Below are positions 1 to 8,881 of a stretch of DNA of 64,000 nucleotides, one piece after another. Numbering within the stretch: position 1 is the first letter of the stretch; every line of letters begins with the position of its first letter. The DNA comes from Chitinophaga nivalis. Its GTDB lineage: Bacteria; Bacteroidota; Bacteroidia; Chitinophagales; Chitinophagaceae. The stretch spans positions 7,676,087-7,740,086 of the forward strand of contig NZ_JAPDNR010000001.1 in assembly GCF_025989125.1 (NCBI RefSeq), read 5' to 3'. The translations under genes and the position numbers were made by a program. The notes beneath the pieces are model-generated. The model was not told the origin of the DNA. It worked only from the letters and a program-made list of their open reading frames with translations, and made no database searches.

Positions 1-630
1 CACGGCTGTGCGGGAGGTATCTGTAACGGCTATACGAAAGGCATACCAAAACTTACCACCCAACATAACGACGCGGTTTACATAACCATCTGTGGTGGGA
101 ATAAATTCCTGCACGATGGCTGTATGATCCGGTCCTAATGTTACGCTGCCTGCGGCAATAGCTTCCTGTAAGGCGGCGGCGGAATCAAAAGGAATAGCTC
201 CGCCTATGCTGTTGCCGGCAGCGTGCTTAATCACTACCGGAAAACGTAAGGTGCCCGCGGCGGCAGTCAGCTGCGACAGCTGATTCACGACCACAGATGC
301 CGGGTAGTCCAGACCCAGTGATTCCAGCAGAATCAATTGCAATGCCCGGGAAGCCGCATAGGTAAAAGCTTTATATCCGTTGATAACCCGGATACCGTTT
401 ACTTCCAGGTGTGCCAGATAGTTTAATGTATAAGAGATGCCGGAGCGGTATGCCTGTTCAAAGGTAGCAGCCGGTGTACTGTTAAAAAAAAGTTCGTAGG
501 GAGCGGGGGGCACGGCAATGTTAAACCGGTGCACAACCGGGTTAATGGGTATATGCACGATACCTCTCCTGTCCAACTCCTGAAAGAGTGGCCGGAACCA
601 ATCGGGGTGTTCATGATATATAGCAAACAT
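1..630 (-). CDS. ATP-grasp domain protein (partial, C-terminal end outside window)
   Basis: On the minus strand an open frame of 210 codons runs from the ATG at 628-630 to the window edge without a stop. The protein starts MFAIYHEHPDWF. About residues 130-200 look like the nucleotide-binding part of an ATP-grasp fold: FPVVIKHAAGNSIGG would hold the ATP-binding lysine, and VQEFIP follows near residue 185. ATP-grasp enzymes (RimK, D-Ala ligase and relatives) form amide or similar bonds through acyl-phosphate intermediates; the substrate here cannot be told. There is no signal peptide, so it should be cytoplasmic. The start codon is only 15 bases from an inverted repeat shared with the divergent SusC operon and with the leader-peptide operon near 35.3 kb, which suggests common control. 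Family assignment is fairly secure; function is unknown. Confidence 0.75.
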   Translation of the reverse strand, partial: MFAIYHEHPDWFRPLFQELDRRGIVHIPINPVVHRFNIAVPPAPYELFFNSTPAATFEQAYRSGISYTLNYLAHLEVNGIRVINGYKAFTYAASRALQLILLESLGLDYPASVVVNQLSQLTAAAGTLRFPVVIKHAAGNSIGGAIPFDSAAALQEAIAAGSVTLGPDHTAIVQEFIPTTDGYVNRVVMLGGKFWYAFRIAVTDTSRTAV

Positions 631-644
631 GTGAAGCGCAATTA

Positions 645-663
645 GTCTACTAGTTAAGTAGAG
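645..663 (-). promoter_or_regulatory. Operator copy 1, upstream of ATP-grasp gene
   Basis: GTCTAC-TAGTTAA-GTAGAG is an inverted repeat with a 7-bp spacer and one mismatch in the outer position. Read on the minus strand it ends GTAGACTAAT, identical to the right half of the copies at 839-857 and 35300-35318. It lies 15 bases before the ATP-grasp start codon. The overlapping -7 box is weaker here than in the other two copies. The cognate regulator is not recognised in this window. Confidence 0.6.
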
Positions 664-831
664 TATAAAGATAAGATTAAAATCTTCAACCGGAATCATC
701 TTTCTTTTTCAAAAGCATAACATACCGATGAAATATAATATCAGTAAAGGATGCAGCCGATTACAGCGATGGCACTAACGCAAAAAACCACAGAAATATT
801 TTTTTTCTGTCAGATATAAAAGACAATATTA

Positions 832-857
832 TATATTTGTCTACCATTTTAGTAGAC
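832..857 (+). promoter_or_regulatory. Promoter with overlapping operator copy 2 (SusC-SusD-M14 operon)
   Basis: A perfect -7 box TATATTTG (832-839) is overlapped at its last base by a perfect inverted repeat GTCTAC-N7-GTAGAC (839-857), followed by TAAT. The same geometry recurs exactly at 35293-35318. A repressor or activator bound here would sit across the transcription start. The 336-bp divergent gap (631-966) holds this site, operator copy 1 and a leader of roughly 105 bases; nothing else was recognised in it. Confidence 0.7.
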
Positions 858-966
858 TAATTAAACCAATAAATCGCTCCTGTTCCCACCATTTCAGGAA
901 ACCTGACAAATCACAGCACTGATGACCGGTAAATCCGGTATGCATGTATTCACAAAAAAAACACAA

Positions 967-3900
967 ATGAAAAACGTTACTTCATTTGCTGTACTGCTAT
1001 GCCTGGCAGTATACGGCAATACCCTGCGCGCCCAGCAACGGGATTTTATTATTACAGGAAAAGTCACAGGCAAAGACAACAACGAACCAGCCATAGGTGC
1101 GACCATTACCATCAAAGGAAAAGCTACCGGTGTAACTGCCGGCACAGACGGCAGCTACCGGCTGAAACTGACACCAGCAGATTCCATCATCGTCATCTCC
1201 CATATCGGTAGTCATTCCCGTGAATTAAAAATCACACGGGCAGGCACCTACGATATAGCCTTAACACAAAATGACCGGCAGATATCAGAAATTGTAGTAA
1301 CCGGTTACAGTACGCAGAATAAAAGATTCATTGCCGGCGCCATTTCGACCGTCAGTGGCGAATCCATCAAAAACATACCCGCAGCGGGTTTTAATCAGCT
1401 GCTGCAGGGTAAGACAACCGGCATACAGGTAAGCGGTAACTCCGGTGTACCCGGTGGCGGTGTATTCATCCGGGTACGTGGTACCAACTCCGTGAATGCC
1501 GGCAACGATCCCTTATACATTGTAGATGGTGTATTTATCAGCAGCAGTAACCTGATTAGTACCGGCATGGGACGACAGGCTGCTTCCAATCCACTCGCCG
1601 ATCTGAATCCGGCTGATATTGAAAACATCCAGATCCTGAAAGATGCCAATGCTACTGCTATATATGGCTCATTGGGCGCCAACGGCGTTATACTCGTTAC
1701 TACCAAACGGGGTAAACTCAACACCAGATCAAAAGTAGCTGTAAACGTTTCTCACGGCTGGGCCGATGCACCTAAAAAATTCCAGGTAACCACTGGTCCT
1801 GAAACTGGGCTGCTAACAAATGAATATACGCTCAATACGGCTATTGATAACAAACAGGACCCCGCCACGGTGACACTCCCTTTTCCCAGATACGATACGC
1901 TCCCTACGTACGACCGTATCCGTGATGTGTTCAGAACAGCGGCCAACTCCAACTATGAGGTATCCGTAGCGGGTGGTACTGCAAAAAACAGTTACTATAT
2001 CGGCTTCGGTTACCTGAAACAGGAATCGGTGGTGAAACCTTCCGGCTTTCAACGCTACAGCGGCCGGTTTAATTTCGACACCCATATCACTGACAGGCTG
2101 AAAGCCGGTACCAGTACCAGCATAGCCCGCGCCTACCGCAATGTAAGCAGCAACGATAACAACCCGATAGGCGTGATCAATTCAGCCTTGTTTCCCCGCT
2201 CCTACCTGCGTATCTATAACCCCGATGGCACCTATGCCAAATACGGCAATTTCGATAACCACATCGCCCTGATCAATAACCTCGACAACAACGCGGTTAC
2301 CTGGCGGGTGATCACCAATCTCTATGCAGAATATGCCATCCTGCCGCAGTTAAAATTACGTTCCAGCTGGAGCCTCGATTACAACGACCTCTCGGAAAAT
2401 AATTACAGCAATACCCTCATCAGCGATGGCACGCCCAACGGATCAGCGTATGCCGGTGTATCTAAAAATATCGCCTATCAGAATGAACAGGTACTCACTT
2501 ACATCCAGTCGTTTGGTGCCGGAGAAAAACACACCATCAACGCATTGATCGGAAACACCATTAAAAAAGATAACTACCAGCGCAGCAGTGCTTCCGGTAC
2601 TGGCTTTGCCACCAACTCCCTGAAAGATATTTCAGTAGCGGCTATACAAACCGGTTCTTCCCAACAGTCAGCGGCCCTGCTGCTCTCCTTCTTTGGAAAA
2701 GCCAGCTATACCTTTGACAATAAATACACCATCGATGGAAGTCTGCGTGCAGACGGCTCTTCCCGGTTTGGCGTCAATCACCGCTGGGGTTATTTTCCTT
2801 CCGGCGGTTTCACCTGGCAGCTCGGGCAGGAACCATTCATTCAGCAACTCCATCTGTTTGATCAGCTGAAAGTACGCGCCAGTGTAGGTTTATCAGGTAA
2901 TCAAAGTGGCATCGACAACTACGGTTCCCTGGGCCTGTGGTCCTCAGGTAGCAACTACCTGCAGCAACCCGGCACAGCGCCTTCCCAACTGGCCAATCCG
3001 GACCTCACCTGGGAAACTACCCGGCAGACAGACATCGGTGTAGAATTTTCAGTTTTACACAACCGGCTGAATATAGCATTCGACTATTACAACAAATATA
3101 CCTACGACCTGTTGCTGAATGTACCCGTACCTACCCGCTCCGGCTATACGTCCTACCTGCAGAACTATGGCGCCATGAGCAACAAAGGGCTGGAACTCTC
3201 CATCAACTCCGTTAACATCTCCGGAAAAAATTTCCGTTGGACAACAGACTTTAATATCTCTGCCAACAAAAACCGGATTGAAAAACTGGCTTCTGATATT
3301 CCGGCCGGCTCCCGCAATATCGTACTGTTAAAAGAAGGACAATCGCTCTACTCTTTCTGGTTATTCAAACAACAATATGTAGATCCGCAAACCGGAAATG
3401 CCGTGTATGAAGATTTGAATAACGACAAGCGTATCACCCTCGACGACCGGCAGATCATCGGCAGCGCATGGCCGGATTTCACCGGAGGACTGACCAACAA
3501 TTTTTCCTACAAAGGTTTTGATCTCAGCTTCCTGATTTATTTCCAGCAGGGCAACAAAATCATGAACATGAATGATTTTTTCCTGGTACATGGCGGTACA
3601 CAACGTAATATCGGTTTCATTCCCCGTCAGCTGGAAAGATGGCAGCATCCCGGCGACATCACGGATATTCCGCGGATGACATCCTACTCCGGTAACATTG
3701 ATCAGAATAACAGTCCAGCCAATAACTACGGCGGTAATGTACAAAACCTGAGCAGCCGTTATCTGCAGGATGGTTCCTTTATCCGGCTGAGAAATATTTC
3801 ACTGGGGTACACCATTCCTACGGCAGTTACTGCCCGCTGGGGTATCAGCTCCCTCCGCGCATATGTACAGGCCAGCAACCTGTTTACCATTACCGGTTAT

Positions 3901-4017
3901 CGCGGCCTCGATCCGGAAGTAAGCTCCCAGAGCGCCGATCAGAACACGCCGGGCTTCGACTGGGCTACCGTACCACAGCCCCGTACTGTGCAGGTAGGCC
4001 TGAATGTATCTTTTTAA
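967..4017 (+). CDS. SusC/RagA-type TonB-dependent outer-membrane receptor
   Basis: A 1016-residue receptor counted from the ATG at 967. An upstream in-frame ATG at 922 exists, but the hydrophobic signal peptide MKNVTSFAVLLCLAVYG begins at 967, so that start is preferred. The order is signal peptide, carboxypeptidase-regulatory-like beta domain (about residues 27-110), TonB plug with VRGTNS and PLYIVDGV, ATAIYGSLGANGVILVTTK at the end of the plug, then a large beta-barrel ending in the typical aromatic-terminated strand (LNVSF). It has no STN domain, so it is not expected to signal to a FecR. The SusD partner starts 19 bases downstream. It should import a ligand bound by SusD; with an M14 peptidase in the operon, a peptide-like ligand is plausible (inference). 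Confidence 0.93.
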   Translation: MKNVTSFAVLLCLAVYGNTLRAQQRDFIITGKVTGKDNNEPAIGATITIKGKATGVTAGTDGSYRLKLTPADSIIVISHIGSHSRELKITRAGTYDIALTQNDRQISEIVVTGYSTQNKRFIAGAISTVSGESIKNIPAAGFNQLLQGKTTGIQVSGNSGVPGGGVFIRVRGTNSVNAGNDPLYIVDGVFISSSNLISTGMGRQAASNPLADLNPADIENIQILKDANATAIYGSLGANGVILVTTKRGKLNTRSKVAVNVSHGWADAPKKFQVTTGPETGLLTNEYTLNTAIDNKQDPATVTLPFPRYDTLPTYDRIRDVFRTAANSNYEVSVAGGTAKNSYYIGFGYLKQESVVKPSGFQRYSGRFNFDTHITDRLKAGTSTSIARAYRNVSSNDNNPIGVINSALFPRSYLRIYNPDGTYAKYGNFDNHIALINNLDNNAVTWRVITNLYAEYAILPQLKLRSSWSLDYNDLSENNYSNTLISDGTPNGSAYAGVSKNIAYQNEQVLTYIQSFGAGEKHTINALIGNTIKKDNYQRSSASGTGFATNSLKDISVAAIQTGSSQQSAALLLSFFGKASYTFDNKYTIDGSLRADGSSRFGVNHRWGYFPSGGFTWQLGQEPFIQQLHLFDQLKVRASVGLSGNQSGIDNYGSLGLWSSGSNYLQQPGTAPSQLANPDLTWETTRQTDIGVEFSVLHNRLNIAFDYYNKYTYDLLLNVPVPTRSGYTSYLQNYGAMSNKGLELSINSVNISGKNFRWTTDFNISANKNRIEKLASDIPAGSRNIVLLKEGQSLYSFWLFKQQYVDPQTGNAVYEDLNNDKRITLDDRQIIGSAWPDFTGGLTNNFSYKGFDLSFLIYFQQGNKIMNMNDFFLVHGGTQRNIGFIPRQLERWQHPGDITDIPRMTSYSGNIDQNNSPANNYGGNVQNLSSRYLQDGSFIRLRNISLGYTIPTAVTARWGISSLRAYVQASNLFTITGYRGLDPEVSSQSADQNTPGFDWATVPQPRTVQVGLNVSF

Positions 4018-4036
4018 CCACTAAAGTCATCCGAAC

Positions 4037-5383
4037 ATGAAACCATTATATGCTTTCCATTTAATACTGATCACCACTGCGGGTTTATTGACGGCCTGCA
4101 GCAAACAACTGGACCTGAAGCCCAACAATGCCATCTCCGGCACAGAAGCCATTATCGACGCCGGCACCGCCAGAGCGGCAGTATACGGCGCCTATGATGC
4201 CGTACAGGACTATCAACGTTCCAACTATCCGGTACTCGGATTTCTGACCGGCGACAACGTAGATTTCAATGGTACCCTGAGCCAGTACCTGCAGGCAGAT
4301 CAGGTAGCCATTACCTCAGAGAACCCGATTATATCAGAGGCTTACCGGGATATTTACAAAGCCATCAACAGCGCGAATAATATCATTGCAGCAGTACCCG
4401 GCGTACAGGATCCTCAGCTCGCTCAGGCAGAAAAAAATCAGATATTGGGAGATGCCTACTTTATCCGCGCTCTGGGCTATTTTGACCTGGGAAGAGGTTG
4501 GAGCGGCGTACAGCTACAGCTGAAACCGACCACCGATCTGCAAAGCCTGAAAGGCATCAAAAGAAGTACGTTGAACCAAACATACGATCAGGTACTGGCA
4601 GATCTCATCACGGCAGAACAACTGCTCCCCGATAACAATGTACGCAACCGCGCCGGTAAAAATACAGTACGTGCCCTGAGAGCCCGGCTGCACCTTTATC
4701 GCGAGCAATGGACAGAAGCAGCTACCTATGCTTCCCTGCTGATCGGCAACAAAAATTATGAACTGGTAAAACCTTATCAGTCCTTTTCTACTGCGCCTTT
4801 CCTCAGCAAGGAATCTATATTGGAACTCACCTTTTCTTCCAGTGATGCCAACAATAATTACAGCGACTGGTATCCCAGTTCATTAGGCGGATCCTTTACC
4901 CTGCGGCCTTCCGCCAGCTTTGTGACAAAGGTGAATGATCCTGCTATCGGCGGCGCCCGGAAGTCGTTGGTGGCCACCACCACAATTGCCGGCAATACCG
5001 TTACCTATGGTAACCTGTACAACCGCGACAAAGACCGCGATGACCCGGTCTATATCATCCGGATAGCAGAACTGTACCTGATCAGAGCAGAAGCCCGCGC
5101 ACACCTCAACCAAATCCCGGAAGCCAGAGAAGATCTCAACGCTGTGCGGGAACGCGCAGACCTCTCTCCTGTTACCATCACCGGTCGCGACGCCTTATTG
5201 CTCGCCATCGAAAATGAAAACAGTATCGAATTTGCCTTTGAAGGACACCGCTGGTTCGATCTGGTACGTACTAAAAGAGCAGGTACCGTACTGGGTGTAA
5301 CCGATACCCGCAAATGGGTATTCCCGATTCCTTTTGCTGATGAAAAATCAGATCCCGATGTACAACAGAATGAAGGCTACTAA
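4037..5383 (+). CDS. SusD/RagB-like substrate-binding lipoprotein
   Basis: 448 residues, starting with a lipoprotein signal peptide and lipobox (LLTACSKQ, Cys near residue 21). The middle contains the TPR-like helical motifs of the SusD family (ILGDAYFIRALGYFDLGRGWS, RALRARLHLY). The C-terminus has the usual EFAFEGHRWFDLVR followed by VFPIPFAD, which is diagnostic. It should cap the SusC receptor encoded just upstream (19-bp gap) at the outer face of the outer membrane. The M14 peptidase gene follows after 23 bases, so the three are one operon. Confidence 0.93.
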   Translation: MKPLYAFHLILITTAGLLTACSKQLDLKPNNAISGTEAIIDAGTARAAVYGAYDAVQDYQRSNYPVLGFLTGDNVDFNGTLSQYLQADQVAITSENPIISEAYRDIYKAINSANNIIAAVPGVQDPQLAQAEKNQILGDAYFIRALGYFDLGRGWSGVQLQLKPTTDLQSLKGIKRSTLNQTYDQVLADLITAEQLLPDNNVRNRAGKNTVRALRARLHLYREQWTEAATYASLLIGNKNYELVKPYQSFSTAPFLSKESILELTFSSSDANNNYSDWYPSSLGGSFTLRPSASFVTKVNDPAIGGARKSLVATTTIAGNTVTYGNLYNRDKDRDDPVYIIRIAELYLIRAEARAHLNQIPEAREDLNAVRERADLSPVTITGRDALLLAIENENSIEFAFEGHRWFDLVRTKRAGTVLGVTDTRKWVFPIPFADEKSDPDVQQNEGY

Positions 5384-5406
5384 CCTATTACGATAAAAAA
5401 AAGGAT

Positions 5407-7962
5407 ATGCATAAGCAACTTAGTACATTATTTTTACTGGCATTGCTGCTAACTACCTTCAACGGCTATACGCAGCAGGCCTATTACTTTCCGGATGCTG
5501 TCACCTTTGATCCGAAAGTCCCTACACCGGAACAATTCCTGGGTTATCCGATCGGTTCCCACTATACCCGCCATGATCAACTGGTAGCCTATTTCCGGGA
5601 ACTGGCCAAAACATCCGACAGGGTACACCTCCAGGAAATCGGCAAAACATATGAAGAGCGGCCGCAGCTCATCGCTACCCTCACTGCTCCCGAAAACTAT
5701 AAAAACATCGCCCAGATCAGACAGGAACATCTCCGGCAAAGAGATCCGTCTCAACCCGCCCTTTCAGGCCAGGCGCCTGTAGTCGTGTGGCTGGGTTATA
5801 GCGTACATGGCAATGAAACTTCCAGTGGTGAAGCAGCACTGCTCACAGCTTATTTTCTGGCAGCGAATCAGGATACCGCCACTACCCGTTTCCTGCGGGA
5901 AGCCGTTATCCTGATTGATCCGGCACTCAATCCCGATGGCCGCGACCGCGCTGCCAACTGGCACAATTCGTATAAATCATTTCCACCGGTAGCAGATCCC
6001 GAAGACCGGGAACACAATGAACAATGGCCCGCCGGCAGAACCAACCACTTCTTTACAGACCTCAACCGCGACTGGCTTGCTGCCACTCAGACAGAAAGCC
6101 GCCACCGGCTCGATTTCTTTCATCAATGGTACCCGAATGTACACATCGATTTTCATGAGATGGGTACCAACAGTACCTATTACTTTGAGCCATCACCTGC
6201 TGGTCGTCAAAGTCCGATTCTACCACAGGCTTCCTACGACGGCAATGCAGTACTGGCCAAATACCACGCAGCAGCGCTGGATAAAATAGGTTCCCTGTAT
6301 TTTACCAAAGAAGCTTTTGATAACCTCTCACCCATATACGGTTCTACCTATCCCGACTTCTACGGGGCTGTAGGCGTTACCTTCGAACAGGGCAGTTCCC
6401 GCGGACTGGTACAGGAAAGCAGCAATGGCCTGCTCACCTTTCCTTTCACCATCCGCAACCATGTTACGAATGGTATTGCTACGGTAAGAGGAGCAGTAGC
6501 CGAAAAAAACTATCTGTTCAAACTGCAGAAAGAATTTTTCCGGTCTGCCGTAGAACAAGGCAGCCGCCATGCTGCCAAAGCGTATGTATTCGGCGACAGC
6601 CGGGATGTGACCCTTACTCAAAAACTACTGGCATTGGTGTTAACACATCACATCAAAGTGTTTAACCTCAACGGTGACCTCACCCTCAACGGCAAAAAGT
6701 TTGAACAGGGCAAAGCCTATATCATCCCTGCCGCACAACCGGATTTCCGTATCATTCATTCGCTGTTTGAAGCCACAGCACCACTGACCGACAGCGCCTT
6801 CTATGATAATACTTCCTGGTCGGTGGCACATGCCTACGGCCTGCAGTTTGCCGCCATTAAAAATGCCGGATTCAGTTTGGGTACACCAGTAACAGCGGCT
6901 ACACCGGTAAAAGGTACTGTTACAGCTACTGCCACCACGTATGCCTATTTGCTGGACTGGTCGGACTACAATGCCTCCAAAGCCTTGTATTACCTGCTGG
7001 AAAAAGGCGTACACGTAAAAACAGCATTTAAACCATTTACTGCCACTACGCCTGGTGGCCGGCAAAATTTTTCCTATGGCTCCTTAGTCATTCCGGTGGC
7101 GGCGCAGACTGTCAGCCCGGATACCCTCTATGCCATTGTACAACGGGCTGCCACACAGGCACAGGTATCCATTACCACTACCGCTACCGGCTATAGTTTG
7201 CAAGGGATTGACCTGGGTAGCAATAATATTGTCGGGGTAGAAAAACCAACCGTCGCATTACTGACCGGCAATGGTATCAGCGTAGGAGAATCCGGCCAGG
7301 TATGGTTTCTGCTGAATCAGCAATTACAGCTGCCGGTTACTAAGCTGGATGTCAACAGCGTAGGCAAAATTCGGCTGGAGCGTTACAACACCCTCATTCT
7401 GGTGAATGGCAATTACAGCTCACTCAGCAAAGCGGCTGTCAGCAGCATTAAAAACTGGGTACAGGCAGGTGGTAATCTGATCACCTTCAAAAATGCAGCG
7501 GAATGGGCTATACAGGAAAACCTGTTACCGGAGCAGGTTTTTACAGATACGACCCGGAAAAAAGAAGAAACGGTGCGGTTAGACTTTGCCACACGGGAAG
7601 AAACGGAAGCGGCTAAACGAATTAATGGCGGCATCTTTACAGCGGATATTGACATCACACATCCGCTGGCATTCGGCTTAAACGACCGTCGTATTTTCTT
7701 CACTAAAACAGGCAATACTATCCTGCGGCCCAGCCGGAATAAATATGCCACGGTAGCGCAATACCTGCCCGCTTCCTATGTGAGCGGATATGTATCCAAA
7801 CAAAACATCGCGCAAATCAGTAACAGTGCTGCCATTATAACCGGCAGTACCGGCGATGGTACAGTCACCCTTTTTGCAGAAGATCCTACTTACCGGCATT
7901 ACTGGCATGGCACCGACCGATTGCTGTTGAATGCCATTTTCTTTGGGAAGTACATCCAATAA
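5407..7962 (+). CDS. Secreted M14-family zinc carboxypeptidase
   Basis: 851 residues with an N-terminal signal peptide (MHKQLSTLFLLALLL...). The M14 domain covers about residues 50-370. Zinc ligands are visible as H134 and E137 (VHGNET) and H250 (DFHEMG); NPDGRD near 175-180 is the usual substrate-side motif, and E327 in VTFEQGSSRG fits the catalytic glutamate. The remaining roughly 450 residues form a C-terminal extension common in large Bacteroidota M14 proteins. AAGGAT lies just before the start. As third gene of the SusC-SusD operon it probably trims peptides or amide-linked conjugates before or after import (inference). All key residues appear intact. Confidence 0.9.
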   Translation: MHKQLSTLFLLALLLTTFNGYTQQAYYFPDAVTFDPKVPTPEQFLGYPIGSHYTRHDQLVAYFRELAKTSDRVHLQEIGKTYEERPQLIATLTAPENYKNIAQIRQEHLRQRDPSQPALSGQAPVVVWLGYSVHGNETSSGEAALLTAYFLAANQDTATTRFLREAVILIDPALNPDGRDRAANWHNSYKSFPPVADPEDREHNEQWPAGRTNHFFTDLNRDWLAATQTESRHRLDFFHQWYPNVHIDFHEMGTNSTYYFEPSPAGRQSPILPQASYDGNAVLAKYHAAALDKIGSLYFTKEAFDNLSPIYGSTYPDFYGAVGVTFEQGSSRGLVQESSNGLLTFPFTIRNHVTNGIATVRGAVAEKNYLFKLQKEFFRSAVEQGSRHAAKAYVFGDSRDVTLTQKLLALVLTHHIKVFNLNGDLTLNGKKFEQGKAYIIPAAQPDFRIIHSLFEATAPLTDSAFYDNTSWSVAHAYGLQFAAIKNAGFSLGTPVTAATPVKGTVTATATTYAYLLDWSDYNASKALYYLLEKGVHVKTAFKPFTATTPGGRQNFSYGSLVIPVAAQTVSPDTLYAIVQRAATQAQVSITTTATGYSLQGIDLGSNNIVGVEKPTVALLTGNGISVGESGQVWFLLNQQLQLPVTKLDVNSVGKIRLERYNTLILVNGNYSSLSKAAVSSIKNWVQAGGNLITFKNAAEWAIQENLLPEQVFTDTTRKKEETVRLDFATREETEAAKRINGGIFTADIDITHPLAFGLNDRRIFFTKTGNTILRPSRNKYATVAQYLPASYVSGYVSKQNIAQISNSAAIITGSTGDGTVTLFAEDPTYRHYWHGTDRLLLNAIFFGKYIQ

Positions 7963-7978
7963 ATCTGTTACAGGCAGG

Positions 7979-8022
7979 CGCCTTATCCGGAACAGCGGTA
8001 TCACGCATGTCCGGATAAGGCG
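7979..8022 (+). terminator. Hairpin terminator after the M14 gene
   Basis: Perfect 13-bp arms CGCCTTATCCGGA (7979-7991) and TCCGGATAAGGCG (8010-8022) with an 18-base loop, followed by TTTAT. It begins 17 bases after the M14 stop codon and fits a terminator for the SusC-SusD-M14 operon. It overlaps the end of the oxidoreductase remnant on the other strand. Confidence 0.75.
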
Positions 8023-8270
8023 TTTATGCTTTGGGAGCTGCTGTAAATCAGGTCTGGCGCTACTCCGCCACCACCGCTGCCATAAATTTCCAGCCGGGAG
8101 CTGCGCAATGCGGCTGCAGGCACCGACAAATGCCGACCGGCTATTGCACCTATCCGTACAAAACGGGGGCGGGGAGCTTCCCGGATGAGACGATTGCCGG
8201 TCAATGCCTGTATCAGCGGGACAACCGGTTGTCCCCACAGATAATCCGGCACCACATCATAATTATGTTA
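8001..8270 (-). pseudogene. Remnant of a quinone-oxidoreductase-like (MDR) dehydrogenase
   Basis: The minus strand encodes a fragment with YDVVPDYLWGQP, then APRPRFVRIGAIAGRHLSVP, then AALRSSRLEIYGSGGGG. These match the order of the cofactor-binding part of zinc-type or quinone-oxidoreductase MDR proteins (gyDvvlDYlwG ... lRs..leilGsggG). An in-frame stop (8271-8273) lies directly before this part and nothing recognisable as the N-terminal catalytic half was found upstream. The fragment is about 90 codons against about 320 for the family. It runs into the terminator hairpin of the neighbouring operon. I read it as the tail of a gene lost by deletion. The 477-bp stretch 7963-8439 holds only this remnant and the terminator. 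Confidence 0.6.
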
Positions 8271-8439
8271 CAACCCAATATAGCCATTATGCAAGGCAGT
8301 AGTGCACCGTCCTGGCAGCACCATTCATAATAACCACATGATAATGACCGTTTATTGGGATCTTTATCCTAACTTTAGTAATAACTCCCTGCTGCTTACC
8401 AGCATATCTACCATATGTAAAAACCTAATTTACTAAACA

Positions 8440-8835
8440 ATGAGGAAGAACACATTCACCTGCTTACTGATAGATGACGATTTGGACGATCAGGAAATGC
8501 TGATGCTCATATTGAAGGAAATCCGCCAGGATATTACCTGTATTACGGCGGGTGATGGTCAGGAAGCATTGGATATGCTTTATAAAGAGTATACTTTTTT
8601 ACCTGACATGATATTCCTGGATCTCAACATGCCGCGCATGGATGGGAAAGAATGCCTGCATGAAATCCGGAAAATTGAACGATTGTTATCAGTACCTGTA
8701 ATGATTTATTCTACCTCCACCGATCTGAGAGATATGAACGATACCCGGAATCATGGAGCAAACGGCTATATTGTCAAACAGCCCAATGTTCATGACCTGA
8801 AAAAGAAACTGGAAGACATTCTGCTGGTCTGCTGA
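8440..8835 (+). CDS. Single-domain response regulator (receiver only)
   Basis: 131 residues that are entirely a CheY-like receiver. The acidic pocket is D12-D14 (LIDDDLDD), the phospho-acceptor is D61 (IFLDLNMP), the switch Ser/Thr is in YSTS (about 91-93) and the conserved Lys is K113 (IVKQP). There is no output domain, so it acts through protein-protein contact or as a phosphate shuttle. The PAS histidine kinase starts 46 bases downstream on the same strand and is the likely partner. This RcpA-like receiver plus PAS-kinase pairing is common in Bacteroidota. Confidence 0.92.
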   Translation: MRKNTFTCLLIDDDLDDQEMLMLILKEIRQDITCITAGDGQEALDMLYKEYTFLPDMIFLDLNMPRMDGKECLHEIRKIERLLSVPVMIYSTSTDLRDMNDTRNHGANGYIVKQPNVHDLKKKLEDILLVC

Positions 8836-8881
8836 TCAGTACACCTATCTCCTATACCCTCAAAAAAACGAACCGCGCAAG

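Noticed and set aside
423..641. 72-codon minus-strand frame at the left edge
   Set aside because: It is a shadow of the ATP-grasp gene, whose frame is open through the window edge and carries family motifs.
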